The position numbers and the translations under genes were made by a program. The notes under the pieces are model-generated. The model worked only from the letters and a program-made list of their open reading frames with translations. It had not been told where the DNA came from and did not search any database. This document shows, piece after piece, positions 16,667 through 25,080 of a DNA stretch of 64,000 nucleotides. Position 1 is the stretch's first letter; each line of letters starts with the position of its first letter. The DNA lies in contig CANPUE010000006.1 in NCBI GenBank assembly GCA_947577185.1, positions 68,649-132,648 on the forward strand. The letters are read 5' to 3'. The stretch is from an uncultured Lachnospiraceae bacterium. GTDB taxonomy: Bacteria; Bacillota; Clostridia; Lachnospirales; Lachnospiraceae.

Positions 16667-18132
16667 AATGCGCCTCCATTACAGATCATCCTGACGGCGC
16701 GCTTCCATCTGCCGCGGATGATTTCTTTTTCTTTGTGTTCCATTTTTGGTTTCAGACCGTGATATGTGATTTTGGAAAATATCGTCTCCTGATCCATGCA
16801 TCCTGCCGTGATCCCGGCCAGATAAGCCGCCCCTGCCGCAGACAGTTCCTCTGTATCGGATACCAGTACTTCCGCTCCTGTCAGATCGCTCTGAAACTGC
16901 ATCAGATACCCGTTTTTCGTCGCGCCGCCGTCTGTGCGAAGCTGGGTTATCTTCTGCCCGCAGTCTTCCTCCATCGCTTCAACCACATCCGCGATCTGTG
17001 ACGCGATGCTCTCCACGGCCGCTTTTATGATCTCTGCCTTCCCGGTCGTCCTCGTCATTCCGACGATAGCCGCCTGCACATCGTTTTCCCAGTAGGGCGC
17101 CGACAGGCCCGTAAAGGCCGGGACCAGTACTGTCGTATCGTTTTTGTCTGCCTTCGCGCTCCAGTCTTCCAGTTCTTTTGCAGAGCCGATCAGCTGCAGA
17201 TTGTTTTCCAGCCACTTTATCACCGCTCCGGTATAGTTGATGTTTCCTTCCAGAACATAGGATACATTTCCGTCGATTCCCCATGCAAGGGAAACTGCCA
17301 GGCCGTGTTTTCCCATGACGGGCTGATCTCCTGTATGCATCATGATGGAAGATCCGGTTCCATAAGTTGCCTTTATCATACTGCGTTCATGACATCCCTG
17401 ACCATACAGTGCCGCGTGGGAATCTCCCATAACGCCGCGGATCGGAACTTTCTTCCATAAGATCCCGTCAAAGTCCGTCATTCCGAAATCCGCGTTGCTG
17501 TCCCGCACTTCAGGCAGCATCCCGGTATCGATACCGAAACTCCTGCAGATCGTTTCATTCCAGCCAAGCGTGTGGATGTCAAAAAGCTGCGTCCTCGAAG
17601 CGTTGCTGTAATCTGTCGCAAATATCGCTCCTCCTGTCAGCCGGTATAGGAGATAGCTGTCCACGGTCCCAAGACAGATCTCATTTCTGTCAAGTCCTGA
17701 CAGTTCCTGTTCCATCAGCCATTGCATCTTTGCCGCCGGAAAAAAAGGTGACAGCACAAGCCCGGTGTGCGCTTTTATGTAATCTGCTTCCGACTGATGC
17801 CTTTTGGAAATCTCTGCCGCCCGGCTGCACTGCCACACCACCGCGTGCGTGTACGGTCTACCGTCTCTTGCCCACGCAGCCGTAGTCTCCCTCTGGTTGC
17901 TGATTCCCACTGCTGCAATCTCATCCGGCTCTGCTTCAAAATCTGTAAGAAGTTCTTTCACACCCTCAAGCAATTTTTGATAGATTTCTTCCATATCGTG
18001 GGAAACATAGCCTCGTTCGTCTATGATCTGCCTGTGGGGACGGTCCACCCGTTTTCTGATCATTCCTGCCTCATCAAAAAGAATGACTTTCGTCCCCTGC
18101 GTACTCTGGTCAATTCCGATCACATACTTCAT
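16663..18132 (-). CDS. FGGY-family carbohydrate kinase
   Basis: A 489-residue sugar kinase of the FGGY family (xylulokinase, glycerol kinase, fuculokinase and relatives). The N-terminal ATPase lobe begins YVIGIDQSTQGTKVILFDE. GISNQRETTAAW and the DSHAALYGQGC loop are present, and the C-terminal lobe has LRTDGGATKNGYLMQFQSDL with AAGAAYLAG. Overall it looks closest to glycerol kinase or xylulokinase, but context argues for a ketose. It overlaps the transketolase C-subunit stop (ATGA) and the hydrolase start (ATGA). It is expected to phosphorylate the ketose made by the isomerase at 20017-21414. Confidence 0.88.
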   Translation of the reverse strand: MKYVIGIDQSTQGTKVILFDEAGMIRKRVDRPHRQIIDERGYVSHDMEEIYQKLLEGVKELLTDFEAEPDEIAAVGISNQRETTAAWARDGRPYTHAVVWQCSRAAEISKRHQSEADYIKAHTGLVLSPFFPAAKMQWLMEQELSGLDRNEICLGTVDSYLLYRLTGGAIFATDYSNASRTQLFDIHTLGWNETICRSFGIDTGMLPEVRDSNADFGMTDFDGILWKKVPIRGVMGDSHAALYGQGCHERSMIKATYGTGSSIMMHTGDQPVMGKHGLAVSLAWGIDGNVSYVLEGNINYTGAVIKWLENNLQLIGSAKELEDWSAKADKNDTTVLVPAFTGLSAPYWENDVQAAIVGMTRTTGKAEIIKAAVESIASQIADVVEAMEEDCGQKITQLRTDGGATKNGYLMQFQSDLTGAEVLVSDTEELSAAGAAYLAGITAGCMDQETIFSKITYHGLKPKMEHKEKEIIRGRWKRAVRMICNGGAL

Positions 18133-19073
18133 ACGGCTGCCTCCGATGCAAACGCTTCTCTGATCCTGCGCGTCATTCCCTCCGCATCCAGTCCGTAATA
18201 TTGAAAGATCTCCCGGTTGGTTCCTTCTACCATATGGCCGTCCGGTAAAGAAAGGGTGATTACACGCATCGGGTGTTTCCGGCAGATCAGTTGTGAGACC
18301 ATGCTGCCCAGTCCGCCATAGGGAGAATGTTCCTCAGCCGTAACGATCAGTTTTGAAAGTAATGCCGCCTTGAGTACTGCCGCTTCATCAAGAGGTTTGA
18401 TACAGTACATATCAATCACGCCTGTATCGATCCCATCGGCACGTAACTGCTCCGCAGCCTTTAGCGCGAAAGGAACCAGTTCCCCGCAGGTAATGATTGT
18501 GACGTCTTTTCCGATCCCCAGTACATTCGCACGGTCAAGTATAAAATCTATCGTTTCATCGTATACATCTTCTGTTGCGGAACGGCTGACTCTGATATAA
18601 GCAGGTTTTTTATCTGCAAGCAGCGATTCGATCAGTTTCTTTGTCTGGAAACGGTCGCTCGGGAGATAAACCCGCATTCCCGGAAGTGCGGCAAAAGCCG
18701 CAATGTCTTGACAGGAATGGTGCGTCATTCCAAGCGCTCCATAGCTGACACCGCCGCTGATGCCGATCAATGTGACATTCGTGTCGGAATATGCCACATC
18801 CACCTTGGCCTGTTCATAGCTTCTGGTCGTCAGGAAACTGGCCGGAGATGCGGCAAAAACCTTTTTTCCACAGGCCGCAAGCCCGGCGGACACCGTGACC
18901 AGATTCTGTTCCGCGATCCCAAGCTCGATAAACTGTTCGGGAAACTGCTTTGCAAATGGCGCCAGCGACGCGGAGCCTCTGGAATCAGAACAGGTCACGA
19001 CAATGTCCTTATCTTCCTTTGCCGCCTGCAGCAGCGTATCACAGATTGCCTGTCTGTTGGTTATTTGATTCAT
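18129..19073 (-). CDS. Transketolase C-terminal subunit (split transketolase)
   Basis: A 314-residue C-terminal half of a split transketolase: the pyrimidine-binding domain (AGLAACGKKVFAASPASFLTT, with the catalytic Glu expected in ELGIAEQNLVTVSAG) and the C-terminal domain (IVTAEEHSPYGGLGSMV). With the N-terminal subunit it forms a thiamine-diphosphate enzyme that transfers two-carbon ketol units. The start is preceded by GGAGG inside the 3' end of the N-subunit gene (35-nt overlap). In the known D-apiose route a split transketolase of this kind (AptA/AptB) cleaves apulose-4-phosphate. Confidence 0.92.
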   Translation of the reverse strand: MNQITNRQAICDTLLQAAKEDKDIVVTCSDSRGSASLAPFAKQFPEQFIELGIAEQNLVTVSAGLAACGKKVFAASPASFLTTRSYEQAKVDVAYSDTNVTLIGISGGVSYGALGMTHHSCQDIAAFAALPGMRVYLPSDRFQTKKLIESLLADKKPAYIRVSRSATEDVYDETIDFILDRANVLGIGKDVTIITCGELVPFALKAAEQLRADGIDTGVIDMYCIKPLDEAAVLKAALLSKLIVTAEEHSPYGGLGSMVSQLICRKHPMRVITLSLPDGHMVEGTNREIFQYYGLDAEGMTRRIREAFASEAAV

Positions 19074-19908
19074 CGCATTCCGCCTCCTTCCATGATTCTA
19101 TCTTTTCTGTCAGTTCTTTTACCGCGCACTCATACTGCTCTTTACTCAATACGCCATGGTGCCACTCTTTCCTGTCTTCCATAAAAGAGACGCCCCTGCC
19201 TTTTTGCGTATTGGCGATCACTGCGGTCGGCTTTCCACGGTAAGAGGCGGCCAGACGATACGCCTCTTCCAGCTGGCCGCAGTCATTTCCGTCAGACACT
19301 TCGATGACATTCCAGCCAAACGTACGGAAACGTGCGCCCATATCGCCTCCGTCCATCACCTCTTTTGTCGTTCCGCTGATCTGCAGTCTGTTCACATCAA
19401 CTGTGGCACACAGATTATCCAGACGGTAATGACCTGCCGCCATCATCGCCTCATAATTAGAGCCTTCCGCCATCTCTCCGTCTCCAAGCACCACATAGGT
19501 ACGATACCTTTTGTGATCCATTTTGGCCGCGAGCGCCATCCCGACGCCCAGTGCCAGTCCATGCCCAAGAGAACCGGAATTGATCTCGATTCCCGGCACT
19601 TCCGTGTTGGGATGCCCAATATAACGGGACTGGTATGCGGAGAACGTATTTTTCGCCTCTTCCTTATCAAAAAATCCCTTTTCTCCAAGCACCATATACA
19701 ATGCGTCCACGCAATGTCCTTTACTCAATAAAAACCGGTCCCTTTCCCCGTCGGCAAAATTCTCCGGCGTCACATTCATCACCCTGAAATACAGCGTGGC
19801 CAGAATATCGATCACACTCAGATCTCCGCCCACATGTCCCGCGCCGGACCGGTATACCATGTCAATAATATCCCGGCGCAGTTCGTATGTTTTACTGGTC
19901 AGATTCAT
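19039..19908 (-). CDS. Transketolase N-terminal subunit (split transketolase)
   Basis: A 289-residue N-terminal, thiamine-diphosphate-binding half of a split transketolase. Family motifs are SGAGHVGGDLSVIDILATLY, SKGHCVDALY, GSLGHGLALGVGMALA and the TPP signature VLGDGEMAEGSNYEA, followed by NRLQISG. I start at 19908 because GGAGG lies 6 nt upstream. The in-frame ATG at 19920 has no ribosome binding site and its codons contain that GGAGG. It pairs with 18129-19073 and lies 108 bp downstream of the isomerase gene. Confidence 0.92.
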   Translation of the reverse strand: MNLTSKTYELRRDIIDMVYRSGAGHVGGDLSVIDILATLYFRVMNVTPENFADGERDRFLLSKGHCVDALYMVLGEKGFFDKEEAKNTFSAYQSRYIGHPNTEVPGIEINSGSLGHGLALGVGMALAAKMDHKRYRTYVVLGDGEMAEGSNYEAMMAAGHYRLDNLCATVDVNRLQISGTTKEVMDGGDMGARFRTFGWNVIEVSDGNDCGQLEEAYRLAASYRGKPTAVIANTQKGRGVSFMEDRKEWHHGVLSKEQYECAVKELTEKIESWKEAECDESNNQQTGNL

Positions 19909-20016
19909 TTTTTCCTCCATTCCAAAACGTCACAGATTTTCTGTATCCTGATTTTCTGATTCTTCTCATCAAAATTTCATTTCGCAAAATCTCCGAATCA
20001 AAAGACACGTTTCGCG

Positions 20017-21414
20017 TTAACCGCGGATATACGCTTTTATTTCTTCTTCATTGTCATCATACAGATCCGGTGTTACGCCAATATACTTGCATGCTTCGTA
20101 AAGCACCGGTACCACATCTTTATGGATTCCCACACAGTGATGGATGTAAGGCCCTTCCACGATCTTTGCTTCCAGCCGTTTCCAGTTTTGTACCTCAACC
20201 CACACATACGTGCCTTTTGTGTAAGGGCCGTCTATTCCTTTCGCGTTTCCAAGGAGAAGGGAATATTCTCCATTGTCTCCGTCAAACCGGCAAAGCGTCA
20301 TCTCCCCGTGCTTTGCCTCCGCTTCCACGGCACCCGGATGATCAAAAGCAAGCGGATAGCCGATGGCCGGCTTACAGGATGCACAGGAAAGCGGCCACGG
20401 CCCGCAGTGTTGCAGCAGTTCCCCGTTCTCATTATCCGGGTGGCGTACCGTCCAGTCCGCAAAGAAAGTCCGCGCCTCATCCATACCCGCCGCCTCACAC
20501 AGAACCGCTGTGATCGCACCGTGGATGTCCGTCTCACACACGAGCGGAAGTCCCTCTTCATTTAACAGGCTGTTTGCGGCACAGGGCATGATTCCAAGCT
20601 GTCCCTGTAGAGCATTCCAGCACTGGATCGCTGCGGCATTGCATCCGTACCGGTCCGCCAGCCTGCGTATTGCCACTTTTAACGCCGCCACATTTTCCAG
20701 TTCCTCTTCTCGGATGTGGATATCAAAATGTTCCTTACAGTAAGTAATCACATTTTGTACTTCGCTTTTTTCCTCTTTTGCGCGCGTTACCTCTTCTGTC
20801 AGTTCCGGCAGCGGGATCGGAGAAAGCTGGATATTGAACCGCTCTAACAACTCTCCTTCATTGCACATCGTAGACCAGAAGTCAAACGGCCTCGGTCCGA
20901 TCTGTAAAATACGGATCCTGCGGAATGCTTTGACCACATTGCACACTGCGAGAAAATTTTTGATCCCCCGCGAAAAAGCTTCGTCTTCCAGACGGCAGTT
21001 TCCCAGATAAGTAAACGGAATCCGGAACCTGCGCAGTACCTTTCCTGTCGCAAACAGACCGCACTGGCTGTCCCGCAGACGCACGCCGTTCTCATCCGGC
21101 CGCTCATCCCGCGGCCCCCATAAAAGAACCGGTACGTTTAAGGCCTTTGCCAGTCTGGCGACTTCATATTCTGTCCCGAAATTACCATGTGGGAAAAAGA
21201 GACCGTCCACTCCGGCTTTTTTAAATTTTTCCGCGATGCGTATCCGGTCCTGCTCGTTATGAAGCAGGCCGTCCTGCGCGATATCATCGATATCGACGAA
21301 ATTTACGCCAAGGCTTCTTAGTTTTTCCCTCGTAAGATCTGCATATTTGACTGCATCCGGCGCAGAAAAAATGCTTCTTCTGGTCGGCGCCATCCCCAAA
21401 ATGATTTGTGCCAT
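20017..21414 (-). CDS. L-fucose/L-arabinose isomerase-family sugar isomerase
   Basis: A 465-residue protein of the L-fucose isomerase-like superfamily, which interconverts aldoses and ketoses with a divalent metal. Visible features are the N-terminal Rossmann-like lobe (DGLFFPHGNFGTEYEVARLA), IGPRPFDFWSTMCNEGEL, the middle region AAAIQCWNALQ followed by CETDIHGAITA (candidate metal ligands Glu and Asp), and a C-terminal beta domain ending EGPYIHHCVG. Members of this group are often of unknown substrate. It is the first gene of the operon (GGGGAGG, 6 nt before the ATG), under a promoter covered by a palindrome and divergent from a LacI regulator. Confidence 0.85.
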   Translation of the reverse strand: MAQIILGMAPTRRSIFSAPDAVKYADLTREKLRSLGVNFVDIDDIAQDGLLHNEQDRIRIAEKFKKAGVDGLFFPHGNFGTEYEVARLAKALNVPVLLWGPRDERPDENGVRLRDSQCGLFATGKVLRRFRIPFTYLGNCRLEDEAFSRGIKNFLAVCNVVKAFRRIRILQIGPRPFDFWSTMCNEGELLERFNIQLSPIPLPELTEEVTRAKEEKSEVQNVITYCKEHFDIHIREEELENVAALKVAIRRLADRYGCNAAAIQCWNALQGQLGIMPCAANSLLNEEGLPLVCETDIHGAITAVLCEAAGMDEARTFFADWTVRHPDNENGELLQHCGPWPLSCASCKPAIGYPLAFDHPGAVEAEAKHGEMTLCRFDGDNGEYSLLLGNAKGIDGPYTKGTYVWVEVQNWKRLEAKIVEGPYIHHCVGIHKDVVPVLYEACKYIGVTPDLYDDNEEEIKAYIRG

Positions 21415-21479
21415 ATTCTACCTCCCCAATCGCTTGTTTCATAGGTTCTGCTTGTTTTACCCAGTATAAAAAGAAAAAA

Positions 21480-21504
21480 ACTCAATTAAAATACATAATT
21501 GAGT
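21480..21504. promoter_or_regulatory. Palindrome over the sugar-operon promoter, candidate LacI-family operator
   Basis: ACTCAATTA (21480-21488) and TAATTGAGT (21496-21504) are perfect 9-bp inverted repeats around a 7-bp spacer. The -10 box of the isomerase promoter begins in the right-hand edge of this spacer on the minus strand. A T-run follows on the minus strand, so an AT-rich attenuator is an alternative, but overlap with a well-spaced promoter favours an operator. Confidence 0.5.
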
Positions 21505-21516
21505 AATCTTTTTCAA
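21488..21516 (-). promoter_or_regulatory. Candidate promoter of the isomerase-transketolase-kinase-hydrolase operon
   Basis: On the minus strand TTGAAA (21511-21516) and TATTTT (21488-21493) are 17 bp apart, about 75 bp before the isomerase start. The palindrome 21480-21504 straddles the -10 box, so bound repressor would block RNA polymerase. Confidence 0.5.
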
Positions 21517-21596
21517 AATATTTACTAAATTTATTAAATTTTATGGTATCATGGTGATGAAGAAAACAGTCGATACGAACAGAAGGGAGTACCTTT

Positions 21597-22610
21597 ATGA
21601 CGATCACAGCAAAAGAACTGGCTAAAAAACTGAATCTCTCGGAATCAGCGGTCTCACTGGCGCTCAATCATAAACCGGGCGTCAGCACCAGAACCAGAAA
21701 TCTCGTACTGGAAACCGCCAAAGCATGCGGATACGATTTTTCCCGATTAAAAGAGAGCGACAAAAGTATCACGCCAAACGGCTCCATCTATTTTGTCATT
21801 TACCGCAAACATGGGGCTGTCGTAACCGATACACCTTTTTTTTCACAGCTTTCTGAGGGAATCGATGCGGAATGCAAGAAGTGTCATTATTATTTGAATG
21901 TGCATTATCTGTATGAGGAAGATCCTGTTGAAAAACAGTTAAGCGACTGGCAGAGCGCGGGGGCAAAAGGCATCCTGCTGCTTGGCACGGAAATGTCACA
22001 GCGTGACCTGACACCGTTTGCACAAAGCAGTCTTCCCCTTGTCCTGCTTGATAATTATTTTGAAGAACTCGATCTTGACAGTGTGCTGATCAATAATATC
22101 AGGGGCGCTTTTACTGCCGCAAACTATCTGATCCGCAAATACAAATGCCAGCCCGGTTATCTGCATTCTTCCTGCCCGATCAATAATTTCGACGAGCGGG
22201 CCGACGGATTTTATAAGGCACTGCGCAAAAACGGCATGTCCACCTCTCTCTCCGTTGTGCATCGTCTCACACCTTCCGTGGAAGGCGCCTGCTGCGATAT
22301 GAGAGAAGTACTTCTGGCAAAGGAACCGCTGGCCAGATGCTACTTTGCCGACAACGACCTGATCGCCGCCGGTGCAGTCAAAGCCTGCCGCGAAGCCGGT
22401 TACCGGATTCCACAGGATATTGCAGTCATAGGTTTTGACAATATGCCGCTGTGCACTTATATCGATCCCACGCTCAGCACCATCCATGTGCCCAAACAAT
22501 ATATGGGAAAAATCGCCGTCAGACGTCTCCATGAGCTGATCTCAGACCCGGACAGCAGTCCGTTAAAAATTGAAATTTCCACCTCACTGGTCAAACGGAA
22601 AAGCGGCTGA
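21597..22610 (+). CDS. LacI-family transcriptional regulator
   Basis: A 337-residue LacI/GalR repressor. The N-terminal helix-turn-helix and hinge read TAKELAKKLNLSESAVSLAL then NHKPGVSTRTRNLVLETAKACGY. The ligand-binding core has the PBP1 pattern (KGILLLGTEMSQ, LVLLDNYFEELDLDSVLINN) and the C-terminal IAVIGFDNMPLCTYIDPTLSTI. AAGGGAG precedes the ATG. It is transcribed away from the isomerase operon with a 182-bp shared intergenic region, so it is very likely the operon's sugar-responsive repressor. Confidence 0.92.
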   Translation: MTITAKELAKKLNLSESAVSLALNHKPGVSTRTRNLVLETAKACGYDFSRLKESDKSITPNGSIYFVIYRKHGAVVTDTPFFSQLSEGIDAECKKCHYYLNVHYLYEEDPVEKQLSDWQSAGAKGILLLGTEMSQRDLTPFAQSSLPLVLLDNYFEELDLDSVLINNIRGAFTAANYLIRKYKCQPGYLHSSCPINNFDERADGFYKALRKNGMSTSLSVVHRLTPSVEGACCDMREVLLAKEPLARCYFADNDLIAAGAVKACREAGYRIPQDIAVIGFDNMPLCTYIDPTLSTIHVPKQYMGKIAVRRLHELISDPDSSPLKIEISTSLVKRKSG

Positions 22611-22651
22611 CGTGATGGTTCCGTCTGCCGGAGTATTGTCTGCCGGCAGAA

Positions 22652-24571
22652 TTACTCCGCCTGTATTTCACCAGTGTCGTCATTTAACAGATAAACCGTA
22701 TTTTCTTTTTTCGTACGATAGCAAATGACATGATAAAGCTGTCCGTCCCTGTCCGTCAGACCGTCATAGTAAATAAAATCTCCCTCCCATGTATTTGTCT
22801 GAATTTCACTGCCTGTTCCTTCCTGCGAAACTTCCTCTGTTCCCGGAACCGTATAGTAATACCCCGGCAGTTCCACTCCTTTGAGCAGTTCATATCCGGT
22901 CTTCTGCCACACCGCATAAGGCAGATCTGCCTGTTCTCCATTTCCGTCCACGGTATTTATGAACTGATCCAAAGCCTCCCAGGCGGTTATGTTCGTATCC
23001 GTTTTTTCATCATATATGCAATAAGACACATCATACAAATTCATGCGTGGAAACGCCTTATGAAAAGGATATTCAGCGTTTGCGAGATCAACTCTCACCA
23101 TGCGGAAACCATCCATGGCAATGGCGTATGCATACCATGTGTCATTTTCCATATCTGTTACGATTACATCATAACCGTCGGCAAATTGGCTGTCTCCCAC
23201 ACTGATATTCTTTGTCTGTTCCAGCTTCCCATTCCGGTATCCATAAATCTGCGTAGCTGTCGTACCGGTACTGCTTCCCCCTCCTTCTTTCAGCATCAGG
23301 TAACCGTCTCCCATAAAAATGCCAAAATAAGGATCTCCCCGCATTCCGCCGGCGTCTTTGCCATTCACATAAGGTACTTCGTTAATTTCCTGCATGGAAC
23401 CGTCTTTTTGCTGTATCAGGACATACAGACGCCGGGTCTCCGCATACAGATCGTCGAACTTTTTATCCCCAAATGTCCCGTCTATCACAAAGGCGATATC
23501 CTGCCTGCCGTCTCGGTTCAAATCCCCTTCCACGTAATCGATGCATGCATATTCTGTTACATCGGGGTGATTTTTTCTAATCCATTCTTCGGCATATTCT
23601 GTTTTCTCTGTCGAGGCACCGCCGCTGTTCCAGGAAAGCAAAGGTACCTCCCATACAGGCTGTAAATCTGTACAGGGATTTCCGAACACAGATGCAAACA
23701 TCAGTTCCTGTTTCCCTGCAAGCGGTGACATATCCGAAATCCTGTTATCCGAAAGGCCTGCCTGATTCAAATGTGGCAGGTCGCTGAGTGCAGAAATATC
23801 ACTGATCTCATTTCCGTCCAGGGATACATCAAACAGATTGGTCAGGCTCACCAATGGCGAAATATCCGTTATATGATTTTCAGCCAGCTCCAGTCGTTCC
23901 AATTTCGTAAGGCCTGTTAACGGCGTCAGGTCTGTAATCAGATTATCATTCAGGTTGATACTCCTAAGCTCTGTTAATTCACTTAAAAAACGGATTTCTC
24001 TGATTCCGCAGTTTTGCAGATCCAGTTCCGTAACCTGTTTCATTTCTGCCAGAAAGGAAAGATCCGTCTCTTCTTTGGTATGATTCTCTATACAGAGCCT
24101 TTTCAGCCTTGACAGCCCGGCAATTGGAGTCAAATCCGCAGGCGCGGAACTCTCCCAGGCATCCAGATCAATTACCAGACTTTTCAGATTCGGCAGATAA
24201 GAAAGATCCTCCAGCGAATGCAGTGAGCCGTCGCCGGCAGGCTCCTTTAATACCAGTTCTTCACATTGATTCAGCCTGTGCAGAATCATTTCCTGCGTAT
24301 CTTCACTCTCTATACCCGCATCCTGCCATACACAGGCCCGAAAACCCTCATCCCCGATCAGACGGGCCAGTATCCGTTCTGCACTGTTTTCTTCTGTTGT
24401 TTCCGGTGTAAATGCATCGTTTTTCGGGGCCTCATCCTTTGGCGTATCTCTTTGTTCCCGTTCTGCTTCCCGGGTCGGAACAGGCTGACTGCACCCTGTC
24501 AGGAATAAAATGCACAGCAACATAAAGATTACAATTTTACGGATATTTTTTCTGTTTCGATCTCTGTTCAT
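22652..24571 (-). CDS. Leucine-rich-repeat lipoprotein
   Basis: A 639-residue lipoprotein (lipobox LTGC, Cys27). After a charged low-complexity linker (to about residue 60) come about eight 22-residue SDS22/internalin-type leucine-rich repeats (about 95-310), for example LNDNLITDLTPLTGLTKLER and LAENHITDISPLVSLTNLFD. The C-terminal half (about 340-639) contains a VCBS/FG-GAP-like DGRQDIAFVIDG segment and an uncharacterised beta-rich domain. LRR lipoproteins usually bind other proteins at the cell surface; the target here is unknown. Its ATG overlaps the stop of a small upstream gene (ATGA). Confidence 0.85.
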   Translation of the reverse strand: MNRDRNRKNIRKIVIFMLLCILFLTGCSQPVPTREAEREQRDTPKDEAPKNDAFTPETTEENSAERILARLIGDEGFRACVWQDAGIESEDTQEMILHRLNQCEELVLKEPAGDGSLHSLEDLSYLPNLKSLVIDLDAWESSAPADLTPIAGLSRLKRLCIENHTKEETDLSFLAEMKQVTELDLQNCGIREIRFLSELTELRSINLNDNLITDLTPLTGLTKLERLELAENHITDISPLVSLTNLFDVSLDGNEISDISALSDLPHLNQAGLSDNRISDMSPLAGKQELMFASVFGNPCTDLQPVWEVPLLSWNSGGASTEKTEYAEEWIRKNHPDVTEYACIDYVEGDLNRDGRQDIAFVIDGTFGDKKFDDLYAETRRLYVLIQQKDGSMQEINEVPYVNGKDAGGMRGDPYFGIFMGDGYLMLKEGGGSSTGTTATQIYGYRNGKLEQTKNISVGDSQFADGYDVIVTDMENDTWYAYAIAMDGFRMVRVDLANAEYPFHKAFPRMNLYDVSYCIYDEKTDTNITAWEALDQFINTVDGNGEQADLPYAVWQKTGYELLKGVELPGYYYTVPGTEEVSQEGTGSEIQTNTWEGDFIYYDGLTDRDGQLYHVICYRTKKENTVYLLNDDTGEIQAE

Positions 24572-24744
24572 GCATTATCCCTTTCGACAAACGTTATCAC
24601 TCTGACCACTCCCTCTTCTGCGTCAGAAACCGGCCGGATAATATACCTTTCAGCTGTTTCCTGCGCCAAATGAAACATATGATAATCTTCCTCAAATATC
24701 CGGCACTTATCCTGTGAGCCTGTCTCCGGGGACAGGCTTCTCAT
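24568..24744 (-). CDS. Possible 58-residue protein translationally coupled to the LRR lipoprotein
   Basis: An open frame of 58 codons (start MRSLSPETGSQDK, end VVRVITFVERDNA) ends in a TGA that overlaps the ATG of the LRR lipoprotein gene as ATGA. The internal part (FEEDYHMFHLAQETAERYII) has normal protein-like composition. There is no clear Shine-Dalgarno before the ATG at 24744, so translation could start at an internal Met or this may be the 3' remnant of a longer gene. I do not recognise a family. Confidence 0.35.
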   Translation of the reverse strand: MRSLSPETGSQDKCRIFEEDYHMFHLAQETAERYIIRPVSDAEEGVVRVITFVERDNA

Positions 24745-24792
24745 AAGAGGGCCGTATTATTATCAATATACTGTTTTAGAAAATTCATTATT

Positions 24793-24999
24793 TCAATGGT
24801 GCAATCCACCACCCGATTGTGTCTGATACATTTCCTCCACAATATCGCTTTTCAAAAAATCTTTCCGTAAAAGGGACAGTTCGCGATCCTCATAAGGAAT
24901 ATCCAAAATAGAAAATTTTACTTTGTATTGTACGGCAGGATACTCACAAAATTCAAGAAGGGCCTTCGCATTCTGACTGATATCTTCACAGGTAATCAT
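24793..24999 (-). CDS. Small protein, possibly the N-terminal fragment of a prenyltransferase/squalene-cyclase-repeat protein
   Basis: A 68-residue frame with a good ribosome binding site (AAGGGAG before the ATG). The pattern, a helix with YPAVQYKVKFSILDIPYEDRE, then LRKDFLKSDIVEEMYQTQSGGG, resembles the start of clostridial proteins with terpene-cyclase-like alpha/alpha repeats, where RYR...LL..P.ddpev...r..l...s.v..ll..Q...GGW is common. Here the frame ends four residues after the Gly-rich turn (SGGGLHH), and another frame reads Trp-Trp-Ile at that point, so this may be a frameshifted or truncated remnant. Weak assignment. Confidence 0.4.
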   Translation of the reverse strand: MITCEDISQNAKALLEFCEYPAVQYKVKFSILDIPYEDRELSLLRKDFLKSDIVEEMYQTQSGGGLHH

Positions 25000-25080
25000 C
25001 TCTTTCTCCCTTATTCCGCAATTTTGGCTGCATAGTCTAAATGCAAAAATAAACTGAATGCAAAAATTACTCGTATGAAA

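Noticed and set aside
15269-16762. A 497-codon open frame on the plus strand
   Set aside because: It lies entirely opposite the glycoside hydrolase gene, has Arg/Cys/His/Phe-rich composition unlike a folded protein, and matches no motif; it is an antisense shadow.
21480-21504. Reading the inverted repeat before the isomerase only as a terminator
   Set aside because: A T-run follows on the minus strand, but the stem is almost pure A/T and it straddles a well-spaced promoter, so operator is the better explanation; attenuation is kept as a minor alternative.
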